A stretch of 64,000 nucleotides of DNA from Inquilinus ginsengisoli_A (GCF_031453975.1 NZ_JAVDPW010000004.1:310001-374000); one strand, 5' to 3'. Positions 42,254-50,942 are shown, counted from the stretch's first letter. Notes: generated by a model from the letters alone, not told the origin. Program-made: numbers and translations.

Positions 42254-43546
42254 GTGACCCGATCGGCCGGCGCCACCGCGCTTCCCCTGCCCCCCGCCAC
42301 CCCAACGATGCCGGCGATCACCGCCGGGGTCGTCGCGGCCGAGGACGTCGTCGCCTATATCGAGCACGGCATGGCGGCGTTCCACCGCACCAATCTGGCC
42401 CTGTTCGCCGCCGGCTTCTCGACCTTCGCCCTGATGTACTGCGTGCAGCCGCTGATGCCGGTGTTCACCCATGTGTTCCAGGTCGGGGCGGCGGAAAGCA
42501 GCCTGTCGCTGTCGTTGACCACCGGCACGCTGGCCTTCGCCATGCTGGTGGCCAGCGCCCTGTCCGAGGCCTGGGGCCGCAAGCCGGTGATGGTGGCGTC
42601 GCTGTTCGCCTCGGCGGTGCTGACCAGCCTGGCGGCGCTGATGCCGTCCTGGCACGGGCTCTTGGTCCTGCGTGCGCTGATGGGGCTGACGCTGAGCGGC
42701 CTGCCGGCGGTCGCCATGGCCTATGTCAGCGAGGAGATGCATCCGCGCTCGGTCGGCCTGGCCATGGGGCTGTTCATCGGCGGCAGCGCCCTGGGCGGGC
42801 TGGGCGGCCGGCTGATCGCCGGCGTGCTGACCGATTTGGTGTCCTGGCGGCTCGGCCTCGGCGTGGTCGGGCTGACCGGCCTGGTCGCCGGATTCGTGTT
42901 CTGGCGCAGCCTGCCGCCCTCGGCCCATTTCCGGCCGCGCCCGCTGCGGCTGCGGCCCCTGCTGTCCGCCTTCGCCGACCATCTGCGCGACCCCGGCCTG
43001 CGCTGGCTGTTCCTCGAGGGCTTCCTGCTGATGGGCGCCTTCGTCACCCTCTACAACTACACCGGCTTCCGTCTATTGGCGCCGCCCTACGGGCTCAGTC
43101 AGACCGCCGTCGCAGCGATCTTCGCGGTCTATCTGATCGGCATCGTCGCCTCGGTCTGGGTCGGGCACCTCGCCGGGCTGCTCGGCCGCCGCCGGGTGTT
43201 CTGGGCGCCGATCGTGCTGATGCTGGCCGGCGTCGCCCTGACCCGGAGCGACGGGCTGTGGCCGATCATCGCCGGCATCGCGGTGTTCACCTTCGGCTTC
43301 TTCGGCGCCCATTCGGTGGCCAGCAGTTGGGTCGGCCGCCGCGCCCTGCAGGCCCGCGCCCAGGCGTCTTCGCTGTACCTGTTCTTCTACTATCTCGGGT
43401 CCAGCGTGGTCGGCTCGCTCGGCGGCCTGGCCTGGACCGGCTGGGGCTGGCCCGGCGTCACCCTGCTGATCGGCGGGCTGGCCCTGGCGGCGCTGGCCGT
43501 CGCCCTGCGACTGACGGTGCTGCCGCCACGGCAAAGTCAAGGATAA
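42254..43546 (+). CDS. MFS transporter, YnfM-like
   Basis: A 430-residue MFS exporter with twelve membrane helices after a roughly 45-residue cytosolic N-terminus. LALFAAGFSTFALMYCVQP, LSEAWGRKPVMV, GFFGAHSVASSWVG and QASSLYLFFYYLGSS match E. coli YnfM. YnfM relatives have been implicated in drug or arabinose-like sugar efflux; the substrate here is open. Translation begins at GTG (42254) with GGAG seven bases before it. It is divergent from the YnfL-like regulator, with 120 bp between them for shared control. Confidence 0.92.
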   Translation: MTRSAGATALPLPPATPTMPAITAGVVAAEDVVAYIEHGMAAFHRTNLALFAAGFSTFALMYCVQPLMPVFTHVFQVGAAESSLSLSLTTGTLAFAMLVASALSEAWGRKPVMVASLFASAVLTSLAALMPSWHGLLVLRALMGLTLSGLPAVAMAYVSEEMHPRSVGLAMGLFIGGSALGGLGGRLIAGVLTDLVSWRLGLGVVGLTGLVAGFVFWRSLPPSAHFRPRPLRLRPLLSAFADHLRDPGLRWLFLEGFLLMGAFVTLYNYTGFRLLAPPYGLSQTAVAAIFAVYLIGIVASVWVGHLAGLLGRRRVFWAPIVLMLAGVALTRSDGLWPIIAGIAVFTFGFFGAHSVASSWVGRRALQARAQASSLYLFFYYLGSSVVGSLGGLAWTGWGWPGVTLLIGGLALAALAVALRLTVLPPRQSQG

Positions 43547-43561
43547 GCCTTGGCCGTGCCA

Positions 43562-43600
43562 TTGACTTTCGCCGCGCCACCTGTATCCTTTTACTGTAAA
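43562..43600 (+). promoter_or_regulatory. promoter and overlapping palindrome upstream of the sugar dehydrogenase operon
   Basis: TTGACT (43562-43567) and TATCCT (43584-43589) are spaced by 16 bp. Directly after the -10 lies TTTACTGTAAA (43590-43600), a perfect palindrome around one T, where a repressor could block the promoter. The surrounding 40 bp are AT-rich. The first gene starts at 43681. Confidence 0.5.
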
Positions 43601-43680
43601 TTATAAGATTGTAGTCATTTTTACACTGGTCTTCAGCGTACCTCCCGGCCACCAGCCAATATTTCCGACAGGGAGCGTCC

Positions 43681-44430
43681 ATGTCCGTCACGGTGCGCCT
43701 GGGCGTGACCAGGCGAGGACTGCTCAGCTCCACCGCAGCATTGCTGCTGACGGCATCCACCATCCAGGCCAGGACCATCGGCGGCGGCCTGCCCTGGGCC
43801 CCCGATGCCGGTAATCCACCAACCCCCATCTGGCCCGCGCCCTGGGCTTTCTTCACGCCCGAGGAGGCGACGGCGGTCGAGGCCGCGATCGAGCGGCTGA
43901 TCCCGAACGACGCCCTGGGGCCGGGCGCGCGCGAGGCCAGCTGCGCCATCTTCATCGACCGGCAGCTCGCCGGGTCCTACGGGTCGTCGGAGCGGCTGTA
44001 CGTGCGCCCGCCCTTCGCCGAGGGCACGCCGCAGCAGGGGCTGCAATCCCCGCTGACGCCGGCCGCCCGCTACCGCGTCGCGCTGGCCGCGCTCGATACC
44101 TATTGCCGGACCGCCTATGTCGGCCGGATCTTCGCCAGGCTGGGGCCCGAGGAGCGGGACCTGGTGCTGCAAGAGCTGGAGAGGGGCACGGTCAGGCTCG
44201 ACGGCACCGACGGCCAGGCCTTCTTCGAGATGCTGCTGCAGAACACCATGGAAGGCTTCTTCGCCGACCCGATCCATGGCGGCAACCGCGACATGATCGG
44301 CTGGAAGCTGGTCGGCTTCCCCGGCGCTCGCTACGACTACCGCGACCATGTCACCAAGCACAACCAGCCCTATCCGCTGCCGCCCGTGAGCATCACCGGC
44401 CGGGCGGAGTGGGTGCAGCCGAGGCGATGA
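43681..44430 (+). CDS. gluconate 2-dehydrogenase subunit 3 family protein
   Basis: A 249-residue small subunit of a membrane-bound sugar or sugar-acid dehydrogenase. The N-terminus has a twin-arginine-like signal (TRRGLLSSTAALLLTAS). The mature domain has FFTPEEATAVEAAIERLIP, the characteristic LLQNTMEGFFADPIHGGNRDMIGWKLVGFPG (read in two parts), and a C-terminal YPLPPVSI. The subunit likely helps the flavin subunit fold and be exported through Tat. The large subunit gene starts two bases after its stop. Confidence 0.93.
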   Translation: MSVTVRLGVTRRGLLSSTAALLLTASTIQARTIGGGLPWAPDAGNPPTPIWPAPWAFFTPEEATAVEAAIERLIPNDALGPGAREASCAIFIDRQLAGSYGSSERLYVRPPFAEGTPQQGLQSPLTPAARYRVALAALDTYCRTAYVGRIFARLGPEERDLVLQELERGTVRLDGTDGQAFFEMLLQNTMEGFFADPIHGGNRDMIGWKLVGFPGARYDYRDHVTKHNQPYPLPPVSITGRAEWVQPRR

Positions 44431-44431
44431 C

Positions 44432-46198
44432 ATGGCCAGGAGTCTTCCACCAACTGATGCCGTGATCATCGGGCTCGGCTGGGCCGGGTCGATCATCGCC
44501 AACGAGCTGACCGACGCCGGGCTGCACGTCGTCGCCATCGAGCGCGGCCCGTGGCGCGACACCGCCACCGACTTCGGCATCGGCTACATCCAGGACGAGC
44601 TGCGCTACGCCCTGCGCCAGGACCTGTTCCTGCGGCCGGCGCAGGAGACCTTCACCTTCCGCAACAATGGCGACCAGACGGCGCTGCCGATCCGGCAGTT
44701 CGGGTCGGTCCTGCCGAGCAGCGGCGTCGGCGGGGCCGGCGTCCACTGGAACGGCATGACCTGGCGCTTCAACCCGACCGATTTCCACCTGAAGAGCCAT
44801 CTGACCGAACGCTACGGCGCCGCCGGGATCCCGGAGGAGCTGGCGATCCAGGACTGGGGCGTGGGCTATGACGAGCTCGAACCGTCCTTCGACAAGTTCG
44901 AATACCTCGCCGGCATTTCCGGCAAGGCCGGCAACATCCAGGGGCGGATCCAGGAGGGCGGTAACCCCTTCGAAGGCCCGCGGGCGCGGGACTACCCGCT
45001 GCCGCCGTTGCCGATGACCTATGCCCCGACCCTGTTCGCGGAGGCGGCGCGGTCGATCGGCCACCACCCCTTCCCGACCCCGGCGGCCAACGCCTCGCAG
45101 GCCTACACCAACCCGCTGGGCGTCACCATGGGCCCCTGCACCTTCTGCGGCTTCTGCGAGGGCTTCGGCTGCGCCAACTACTCCAAGGCCAGCGCCCAGA
45201 CCACGGTGCTGCCGGTGCTGGTGCGCAAGCCGAACTTCACCGCCCGCACCGAATGCGAGGTGCTGAAGATCGACCTGACCGGCGACCGCCGGCACGCCGC
45301 CGGCGTGACCTATGTCGACAGCTCCGGCGAGGAATGGTTCCAGCCGGCCGAGCTGGTGATCGTCACCGCCTCGATGCTGCACAATGTGCGGCTGATGCTG
45401 CTGTCGGGCATCGGCACGCCCTACGACCCGCGCAGCGGCGAGGGTGCGGTCGGGCGCAACTACGCCTGCCAGACCAACGCCTCGGTCGCGCTGTTCTACG
45501 ACAACAAGATCCTGAACCCGTTCATCGCCGCCGGCGCGCTGGGCCAGGTGGTGGATGCGTTCAACGGCGACAATTTCGACCATTCCGGCCTGGGCTTCGT
45601 CGGCGGCGCGTCGATCAGCTGCAACCCGACCAACGGCGGCCCGATCAGCACCCGTCCGGTGCCGCCGGGCACGCCGCGCTGGGGATCGGCGTGGAAGAAG
45701 GCGACGGCGGAGAGCTATCTGAGGGCCACCGCGGTCACCACCCAGGGGTCGAGCTACGCCACCCGCGGCAACGCCCTGGACCTCGACCCGACCTACACCG
45801 ACCGCTTCGGCCGCCCGCTGCTGCGCCTGACCTTCGACTTCCCGGCCAACGACCTGAGGATGTCGGCCCATGCCACCGACCGGGCGATGGAGATCGCGCG
45901 GGCGATGAAGCCCAAGCAGGTCATCGCGAACCCGCGCAAGGGGCCCTATTCGATCGTCCCCCACCAGACCACCCACACCGCCGGCGGCGCGATCATGGGC
46001 GCGGACCCCGCCACCAGCGCCGTGAACCGCTACCTGCAGAGCTGGGACGTCCCCAACGTCTTCGTGGTCGGCGCCTCGGCCTTCCCGCAGAATCCCGGCT
46101 ACACCCCGACCGGCACCGTCGGGGCGCTGGCCTATTGGGCGGCGGAGGCGATCCGCACCCGGTACCTGAAATCCCCCGGCCGGCTGGTGCGGGCATGA
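44432..46198 (+). CDS. GMC-family flavoprotein, large subunit of gluconate/sugar dehydrogenase
   Basis: A 588-residue GMC oxidoreductase. The FAD motif VIIGLGWAGSIIANEL is near the N-terminus. Further marks are SSGVGGAGVHWNGMTWR, the Cys-rich CTFCGFCEGFGC near residue 237 that in this family holds an iron-sulfur cluster, and the C-terminal HTAGGAIMGADP and NPGYTPTGTVGALAYW. It oxidises a sugar or aldonate in the periplasm and passes electrons to the cytochrome subunit. No own signal peptide is seen, so it is probably exported with subunit 3. The substrate cannot be fixed by sequence. Confidence 0.93.
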   Translation: MARSLPPTDAVIIGLGWAGSIIANELTDAGLHVVAIERGPWRDTATDFGIGYIQDELRYALRQDLFLRPAQETFTFRNNGDQTALPIRQFGSVLPSSGVGGAGVHWNGMTWRFNPTDFHLKSHLTERYGAAGIPEELAIQDWGVGYDELEPSFDKFEYLAGISGKAGNIQGRIQEGGNPFEGPRARDYPLPPLPMTYAPTLFAEAARSIGHHPFPTPAANASQAYTNPLGVTMGPCTFCGFCEGFGCANYSKASAQTTVLPVLVRKPNFTARTECEVLKIDLTGDRRHAAGVTYVDSSGEEWFQPAELVIVTASMLHNVRLMLLSGIGTPYDPRSGEGAVGRNYACQTNASVALFYDNKILNPFIAAGALGQVVDAFNGDNFDHSGLGFVGGASISCNPTNGGPISTRPVPPGTPRWGSAWKKATAESYLRATAVTTQGSSYATRGNALDLDPTYTDRFGRPLLRLTFDFPANDLRMSAHATDRAMEIARAMKPKQVIANPRKGPYSIVPHQTTHTAGGAIMGADPATSAVNRYLQSWDVPNVFVVGASAFPQNPGYTPTGTVGALAYWAAEAIRTRYLKSPGRLVRA

Positions 46199-47424
46199 GG
46201 GCCGCGATCGCCGGCGCGGCCATCGCCCTGGCGCTCGGCATCGCGGCGGCCCGGGCCGACGACCATGCCTTCGAGACGGTCGAGAAGGGCCGCTACCTCA
46301 CCATCCTGGGCGGCTGCGCCGCCTGCCACACGGTGCCGGGCGGCACCCCTTTTGCCGGCGGCCGGGCGATCGAGACACCGTTCGGCGACGTGCTCGCCAC
46401 CAACATCACCCCGGACCGCGAGACCGGCATCGGCGGCTGGACCGACGACGAATTCGTGCGGGCGCTGCAGGAGGGCATCGGGCGCGACGGCGAACACCTG
46501 TACCCGGCCCTGCCCTACACTGCCTACACCAAGGTCGAGCGCGACGACCTGCTGGCGATCCGCGCCTATCTCGACACGCTGGACCCGGTGCGCAATCCGG
46601 TGGAGCCGAACCAGCTGTCCTTCCCCTTCGACATGCGGCTGGGCATGCGCGGCTGGAACCTGCTGTATTTCACGGCCGGGCCGCTGAAGCCGCGGCCGGA
46701 CAAGCCGGCGGAGTGGAACCGCGGCGCCGCTCTGGTCGAAGGCCTCGGCCATTGCGGCAGCTGCCATACGGCCAAGAGCTGGTTCGGCGGCGACGACACC
46801 GGCGCGCCGCTGCGGGGCGGCGCGCTGCAGGGCTGGTTCGCGCCCGACATCACCGCCGACCGGCATGTCGGCATCGGCGACTGGTCGACGGCGCAGATCG
46901 TCGAATATCTCAAGACCGGCCGCAACGAGCGGGTCGCCGCCTCGGGCCCGATGGCCGAGGTGGTGGCGTTGTCGACCTCGCGGATGACCGATGCCGACCT
47001 CGCGGCGATCGCCACCTATCTCAAGGACCAGCCGGGGGCGGGCGCGACCGGCCCGCGCCCGCTGGCCGCGACCGACAAGCGGATGGTGGCGGGCCAGGCG
47101 ATCTATGCCGACAACTGCTCGGCCTGCCACCAGGCCTCCGGCGAAGGCATCCCGCGGCTGTTCCCGGCCCTGAAGGGCACCGGCAGCGCCCAGTCGGCGG
47201 ACCCGACCACGCTGATCCGGGTGGTGCTGCAGGGCAGCCAGGCGGTCGTCACCGATGCGGCGCCGACCGCCCCGGCCATGCCCGCCTTCGGCTGGCGCCT
47301 GAACGACGACCAGACCGCCGCGGTCATCACCTATCTGCGCAATAGCTGGGGCAACGCCGCGCTTCCGGTCCGCACCGGCGACGTGCGCAGCCTGCGCCGC
47401 ACCCTGTCGCAGCGGTCGGATTAG
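46195..47424 (+). CDS. triheme cytochrome c subunit of the sugar dehydrogenase
   Basis: A 409-residue cytochrome with a signal peptide (cleavage near AARA) and three heme-binding motifs: CAACH at about 41-45, CGSCH at about 190, and CSACH at about 309. Met ligands are likely in the blocks that follow each. The architecture matches the cytochrome subunit of gluconate, 2-ketogluconate, sorbitol and alcohol dehydrogenases that deliver electrons to ubiquinone. Its ATG overlaps the GMC stop (ATGA). With subunit 3 and the flavoprotein it completes a three-gene operon. Confidence 0.94.
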   Translation: MRAAIAGAAIALALGIAAARADDHAFETVEKGRYLTILGGCAACHTVPGGTPFAGGRAIETPFGDVLATNITPDRETGIGGWTDDEFVRALQEGIGRDGEHLYPALPYTAYTKVERDDLLAIRAYLDTLDPVRNPVEPNQLSFPFDMRLGMRGWNLLYFTAGPLKPRPDKPAEWNRGAALVEGLGHCGSCHTAKSWFGGDDTGAPLRGGALQGWFAPDITADRHVGIGDWSTAQIVEYLKTGRNERVAASGPMAEVVALSTSRMTDADLAAIATYLKDQPGAGATGPRPLAATDKRMVAGQAIYADNCSACHQASGEGIPRLFPALKGTGSAQSADPTTLIRVVLQGSQAVVTDAAPTAPAMPAFGWRLNDDQTAAVITYLRNSWGNAALPVRTGDVRSLRRTLSQRSD

Positions 47425-48053
47425 GCCGGCGCCAGCCCGGCGGCGAGGTACAGCCGGGTCATGCGCCGCAGCTCGGCCAGGGCTTCGTCGCGCGACTCCA
47501 GGTCCGGCTCGACGCTGAGCAGGGCGGCCGCCTTCATCTGCTGCAGCACCGCCACGGCCATGGCGGCGGCCCGCGGCGGCGGCAGGCCCGGTGCATGGAG
47601 GGCCAGGATCCGGGCGATGGCCCGCCGCATCGCGTCGCGCAGCTCCGACGGCGGGGCCGTGGCCTCGCGCCGCGCCTCGAACAGCACCATCACCGCGCGG
47701 CGCTCATCCTTCAGCCCGACCAGCAGGTCGATCAGCGCATCCGCCAGGTCGGGGGCGGCGAGCGCGGCCGCGCCGGCCGTGATCGCGCCGAGCCCGGCCT
47801 CGACCTGTTCGGCGTATTGCGCCAGCAGCGCGTCGGCCAGCGCCTCCTTGCTCGGGAAGAACTGGTAGAGCGAGCCGATCGACGCCCCGGCGCGGGCCGC
47901 GATCTCGGTCATCGTCGCCGCCTCGTAGCCCTTCTCGGCGAACACCAGCGACGCCGCCTTCATCAGGGCGGCGACACGCAGCCGGCCACGCTCGCGCTGA
48001 GGCGACCGCGCCGTGGTGGCATCGGCCGTTGACTTTTGTGAGGACATGCTCAT
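47421..48053 (-). CDS. TetR-family transcription regulator
   Basis: A 210-residue TetR repressor. The DNA-binding domain is RVAALMKAASLVFAEKGYEAATMTEIAARAGASIGSLYQFFPSKEAL (read across its three helices), followed by a helical ligand domain. The stop overlaps the last codons of the convergent cytochrome gene by four bases. ATGs at 48053 and 48047 are both possible. It is divergent from an isochorismatase-fold gene and an AbrB-family membrane protein gene, which are plausible targets. Two similar near-palindromes lie at its 5' end. Confidence 0.9.
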   Translation of the reverse strand: MSMSSQKSTADATTARSPQRERGRLRVAALMKAASLVFAEKGYEAATMTEIAARAGASIGSLYQFFPSKEALADALLAQYAEQVEAGLGAITAGAAALAAPDLADALIDLLVGLKDERRAVMVLFEARREATAPPSELRDAMRRAIARILALHAPGLPPPRAAAMAVAVLQQMKAAALLSVEPDLESRDEALAELRRMTRLYLAAGLAPA

Positions 48054-48077
48054 AAAACTATTTGCGAGGCATTCCTC
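48040..48077. promoter_or_regulatory. paired near-palindromes at the TetR gene start, operator candidates
   Basis: GAGGACATGCTC (48040-48051) and GAGGCATTCCTC (48066-48077) are similar 12-bp imperfect palindromes 26 bp apart. They cover the TetR start codon region and face the divergent gene at 48160. Their mutual similarity suggests two copies of one binding site, as for an autoregulating TetR protein. Confidence 0.5.
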
Positions 48078-48159
48078 ATATTCCCACAGGCGGCTCCAGC
48101 CGTCCATCCAGCGCGCCCGCCGCGCCGGACAGGACCGTCATGGCAGAAGGCGAACACCG

Positions 48160-48732
48160 ATGACGACATTCGATCCGCGGACCACCGCGCTTGTCCTGAT
48201 CGACCTGCAGGCCGGCATCCTGGGCATGCCGCTGGCGCCCCGCCCGGGCGCCGAGGTGCTGGCCGCCGGCAAGGCGCTGGCCGCCCGCTTCCGCGCCGCC
48301 AGCGCCCCGGTCTTCCCGGTCCGCGTCGGCTGGTCGGCGGATTTCGCTGACGGGCTGACCCAGCCGGTCGACCGGCCGATGGCGCGCCCGGCCGGCGGCC
48401 TGCCCGCCGGCTGGAGCGACCTCGCCGAGGGCGTCGCCGCGCCCGGGGACGTCGTCATCACCAAGCGGCAGTGGAGCGCCTTCTACGGCACCGAGCTGGA
48501 CCTGCAGCTGCGCCGGCGCGGCATCAGGACCATCGTGCTGGGCGGCATCGCCACCAATTTCGGGGTGGAATCCACCGGCCGCAGCGCCTGGGAGCACGGC
48601 TATGCGGTGGTGTTCGCCGAGGATGCGATGACCAGCATGTCCGCGGAGATGCACGGCTTCGCCATCGACGCTATCCTGCCCCGCATCGGAGTCGTCTCCC
48701 GGGCTGCGGACATCGTGCTCGACCAATCCTGA
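48160..48732 (+). CDS. isochorismatase-fold hydrolase lacking the usual Cys nucleophile
   Basis: A 190-residue protein of the isochorismatase/cysteine-hydrolase fold. The catalytic Asp is in LVLIDLQAGIL (Asp15) and the Lys in VVITKRQWSAFYGTELDLQLR. The loop where nicotinamidase-like members carry Cys reads GGIATNFGVESTGRSAWEHGY across the turn, with Gly instead. It may therefore act like true isochorismatases, which need no Cys, or be a divergent enzyme. It is divergent from a TetR regulator and followed 20 bp later by an AbrB-family membrane protein gene. Confidence 0.85.
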   Translation: MTTFDPRTTALVLIDLQAGILGMPLAPRPGAEVLAAGKALAARFRAASAPVFPVRVGWSADFADGLTQPVDRPMARPAGGLPAGWSDLAEGVAAPGDVVITKRQWSAFYGTELDLQLRRRGIRTIVLGGIATNFGVESTGRSAWEHGYAVVFAEDAMTSMSAEMHGFAIDAILPRIGVVSRAADIVLDQS

Positions 48733-48751
48733 GACGGAAAGCGAGGCTGCT

Positions 48752-49849
48752 GTGGTTTCCGTGAACGGCCCGGCTCTGCCGGTCCTGGCCAGGCTGCCGC
48801 GTGCCGGGCAATGGGCGATCCTGCTGGCCGTCTCGGCCGTCGTCGCCGGTCTGCTGGAGGCAGCGGCCCTGCCAGCCGCCCTGCTGCTGGGGCCGATGAT
48901 CGCCGGCATCCTGGTCGGCACCGGCGGCGGCACCATCCGGGTGCCGCGGGCCCCCTATTTCGGGGCCCAGGCGATCATCGGCTGCCTGATCGCCGGGGCA
49001 ATCACCCCGTCGATCCTGGCGACCTTCCTGGGCGCGTGGCCGCTGTTCCTGGCGGTGGTGCTGTCGACCCTGGCCGCCAGCAGCGGCCTCGGCTGGCTGA
49101 TGAGCCGCTGGCAGGTGCTGCCCGGCACCACCGGCGTCTGGGGCTCCTCGCCCGGGGCGGCGTCGGCGATGGTGCTGATGGCCGAGGCATTCGGCGCCGA
49201 TGCCCGGCTGGTCGCCTTCATGCAGTATCTGCGCGTGGTCTGCGTCGCCACCGCCGCGTCGCTGATCGCGCGATTCTGGGTCGACACTTCGGGCACAGCA
49301 CCACCCCCGATCGTGTGGTTCCCGCCGATCGAGGCAGTGCCGTTGCTCGGGACGCTGGCCCTGGCAGGCATCGGCGCGACGGTCGGCCGGCTGCTGCGCA
49401 TCCCCGCCGGCCCGCTGCTGGTGCCGCTGGTGGCCGGGTCCGTGCTGCAGGCCACCGGCACGATCGACATCGCCCTGCCGGAATGGCTGCTCGCCGTCGC
49501 CTATGCGCTGATCGGCTGGAGCATCGGCCTGGGCTTCACCCGCACGGTGCTGGTGCACGCGTCGCGCGCGCTGCCGCAGATCCTGCTGTCGATCCTGCTG
49601 CTGATCGCCTTCTGCGGCGGCCTGGCCTTCATCCTGGTCCGGACGCTGGGGGTCGACCCGCTGACCGCCTATCTCGCCACCAGCCCCGGCGGCATGGATT
49701 CGATCGCCATCATCGCCGCCGCCAGCGATGTCGACCTGCCCTTCGTGATGGCGCTGCAGACCGTGCGCTTCGTCCTGGTGGTGCTGCTGGGCCCGACCGT
49801 CGCCCGCTTCATCGCCCGGCGGTCGCCGCACGCCGCCATTCGCCTTTAG
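48752..49849 (+). CDS. AbrB-family (AbrB_dup) membrane protein, putative transporter
   Basis: A 365-residue membrane protein of about ten helices with an internal duplication. Each half has a glycine-rich re-entrant pattern: LLLGPMIAGILVG with LPGTTGVWGSSPGAASAMV, and LLVPLVAGSVLQATG with LATSPGGMDSIAIIAAA. Members are annotated AbrB despite no relation to the DNA-binding AbrB, and include putative ammonia monooxygenase-like proteins and transporters. Translation starts at GTG (48752) with GAGG five bases upstream. Likely co-transcribed with the isochorismatase-fold gene. Confidence 0.85.
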   Translation: MVSVNGPALPVLARLPRAGQWAILLAVSAVVAGLLEAAALPAALLLGPMIAGILVGTGGGTIRVPRAPYFGAQAIIGCLIAGAITPSILATFLGAWPLFLAVVLSTLAASSGLGWLMSRWQVLPGTTGVWGSSPGAASAMVLMAEAFGADARLVAFMQYLRVVCVATAASLIARFWVDTSGTAPPPIVWFPPIEAVPLLGTLALAGIGATVGRLLRIPAGPLLVPLVAGSVLQATGTIDIALPEWLLAVAYALIGWSIGLGFTRTVLVHASRALPQILLSILLLIAFCGGLAFILVRTLGVDPLTAYLATSPGGMDSIAIIAAASDVDLPFVMALQTVRFVLVVLLGPTVARFIARRSPHAAIRL

Positions 49850-49869
49850 GTGGCCGCCTTTAGGTGGCC
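49842..49869. repeat. 14-bp tandem duplication at two convergent stop codons
   Basis: GCCTTTAGGTGGCC occurs twice in tandem (49842-49855, 49856-49869) without mismatch. The first copy provides the TAG of the AbrB-family gene; the second provides the TAA of the HD hydrolase gene on the other strand. It looks like a recent short duplication. Confidence 0.85.
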
Positions 49870-50498
49870 AGGGCCTTCAGCCGCGCCAACTCGTCCAGGA
49901 AGCGCTCCGCCGCCAGGTCCGGCGCCCAGGGCTCCCAGGCGGTGCCGCCATAGGTGGGCAGCAGGGGGTCGTCCTCGACCGGCTGGAACCGGATCTTCAG
50001 CACGCGCCACACCTCGGCCCGGGTCCAGCCGACGACATGGATCGCCTCGGTGGCCGCGGCCACCCGGTCGGCGCGCTTGTGGAAGGCCTTCTGTTCCGCG
50101 GTCCAGCGCTGCAGGCCGTAGCGCTGGAACACCGCATCCTCGAGCCGCATGGTCAGGTCGCGGAACTCCTGGCCGAGGAACGGCTTGATCACCGACAGCG
50201 GGTCGAAGCCCAGCAGCCCCTCATCGGCGTCGTGCAGCAGCTCGCGCAGTTCCGCCAGCGGCGACAGAGGGGCCGGCGCCCAGGCCCGGCACAACGCCAG
50301 CACGGCCAGCGAATGCTGGGCGACGGAGAGCGGCAGCGGCCAAGCGGAATGCCCGCCCCAGCGATAGGTGCGGGCCAAGCCGAGGGCGAGGTCGCGATCG
50401 TCCCAGTCGAACGGCGTCGGGTTCAGCAGGTCCAGCCGTTTGCCCGAGGGCAGCCGGACCCAGGCCCGCGCCGCCACCGTCCGTCCTTCCCAGCGCAT
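49860..50498 (-). CDS. HD-domain phosphohydrolase, YfbR-like
   Basis: A 212-residue HD hydrolase. Metal ligands are expected in SVAQHSLAVL (His), LLHDADEGLLGFDP (His-Asp) and the later RADRVAAATEA (Asp). The leading VRLPSGKRLDLLNPTPFDW is typical of a group of phage- and bacteria-encoded HD proteins related to YfbR 5'-nucleotidases acting on deoxynucleotides. No membrane segment or signal is seen. Convergent with the AbrB-family gene; the two stops share a duplicated 14-bp segment. Confidence 0.85.
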   Translation of the reverse strand: MRWEGRTVAARAWVRLPSGKRLDLLNPTPFDWDDRDLALGLARTYRWGGHSAWPLPLSVAQHSLAVLALCRAWAPAPLSPLAELRELLHDADEGLLGFDPLSVIKPFLGQEFRDLTMRLEDAVFQRYGLQRWTAEQKAFHKRADRVAAATEAIHVVGWTRAEVWRVLKIRFQPVEDDPLLPTYGGTAWEPWAPDLAAERFLDELARLKALAT

Positions 50499-50615
50499 CC
50501 ATCCCCCCGCTTCCGGCCCACCCGGTTTCCGGGTAGCACCGAAGCCCGCGCAGCGCCAGGACCGGCGTTCCAGGGAACGCCGGTTACGCCGGTCAGGCGG
50601 CGCTTGGCGGAGAGA

Positions 50616-50942
50616 TCAGCCCTTGATCCCGTTCGGCCGGGCCTCGAGCCGCGCCCAGTTGCGCACGATCGCGCTGGGCGGCCCGTGGCGACGGGTGAAT
50701 TCCGATTGCGACATGCGCATGCCGCGGCACAGGATCTCGGCGCGCAGGGCCGCCTGCACGCAGGAGTGCCGGGTCGCGGGGTTGCGGCGGGGTTCGGCCG
50801 AAAGATCCATCTCGATGACCTCCCTTACCGGAAGCACGGTCTCGATGTCGTTCGCAGCCTGGGGCGGGGAAGGCAATTCACGATCATCCGCCCTCATCAG
50901 GGCCGGGCTCGTGCTCGGGCGCCTGCGGTGCTGACCAGCCAT
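50616..50942 (-). CDS. small helix-turn-helix-like protein, unknown function
   Basis: A 108-residue protein. The first half is low-complexity and probably disordered. The C-terminal CVQAALRAEILCRGMRMSQSEFTRRHGPPSAIVRNW resembles (over two parts) the Xre/HigA-type helix-turn-helix with the SQSEFARRFG-style recognition start. The last part is short, so the domain may be degenerate. GGAGGA lies seven bases before the ATG at 50942, strong evidence that it is translated. No toxin gene partner is present next to it. Confidence 0.6.
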   Translation of the reverse strand: MAGQHRRRPSTSPALMRADDRELPSPPQAANDIETVLPVREVIEMDLSAEPRRNPATRHSCVQAALRAEILCRGMRMSQSEFTRRHGPPSAIVRNWARLEARPNGIKG

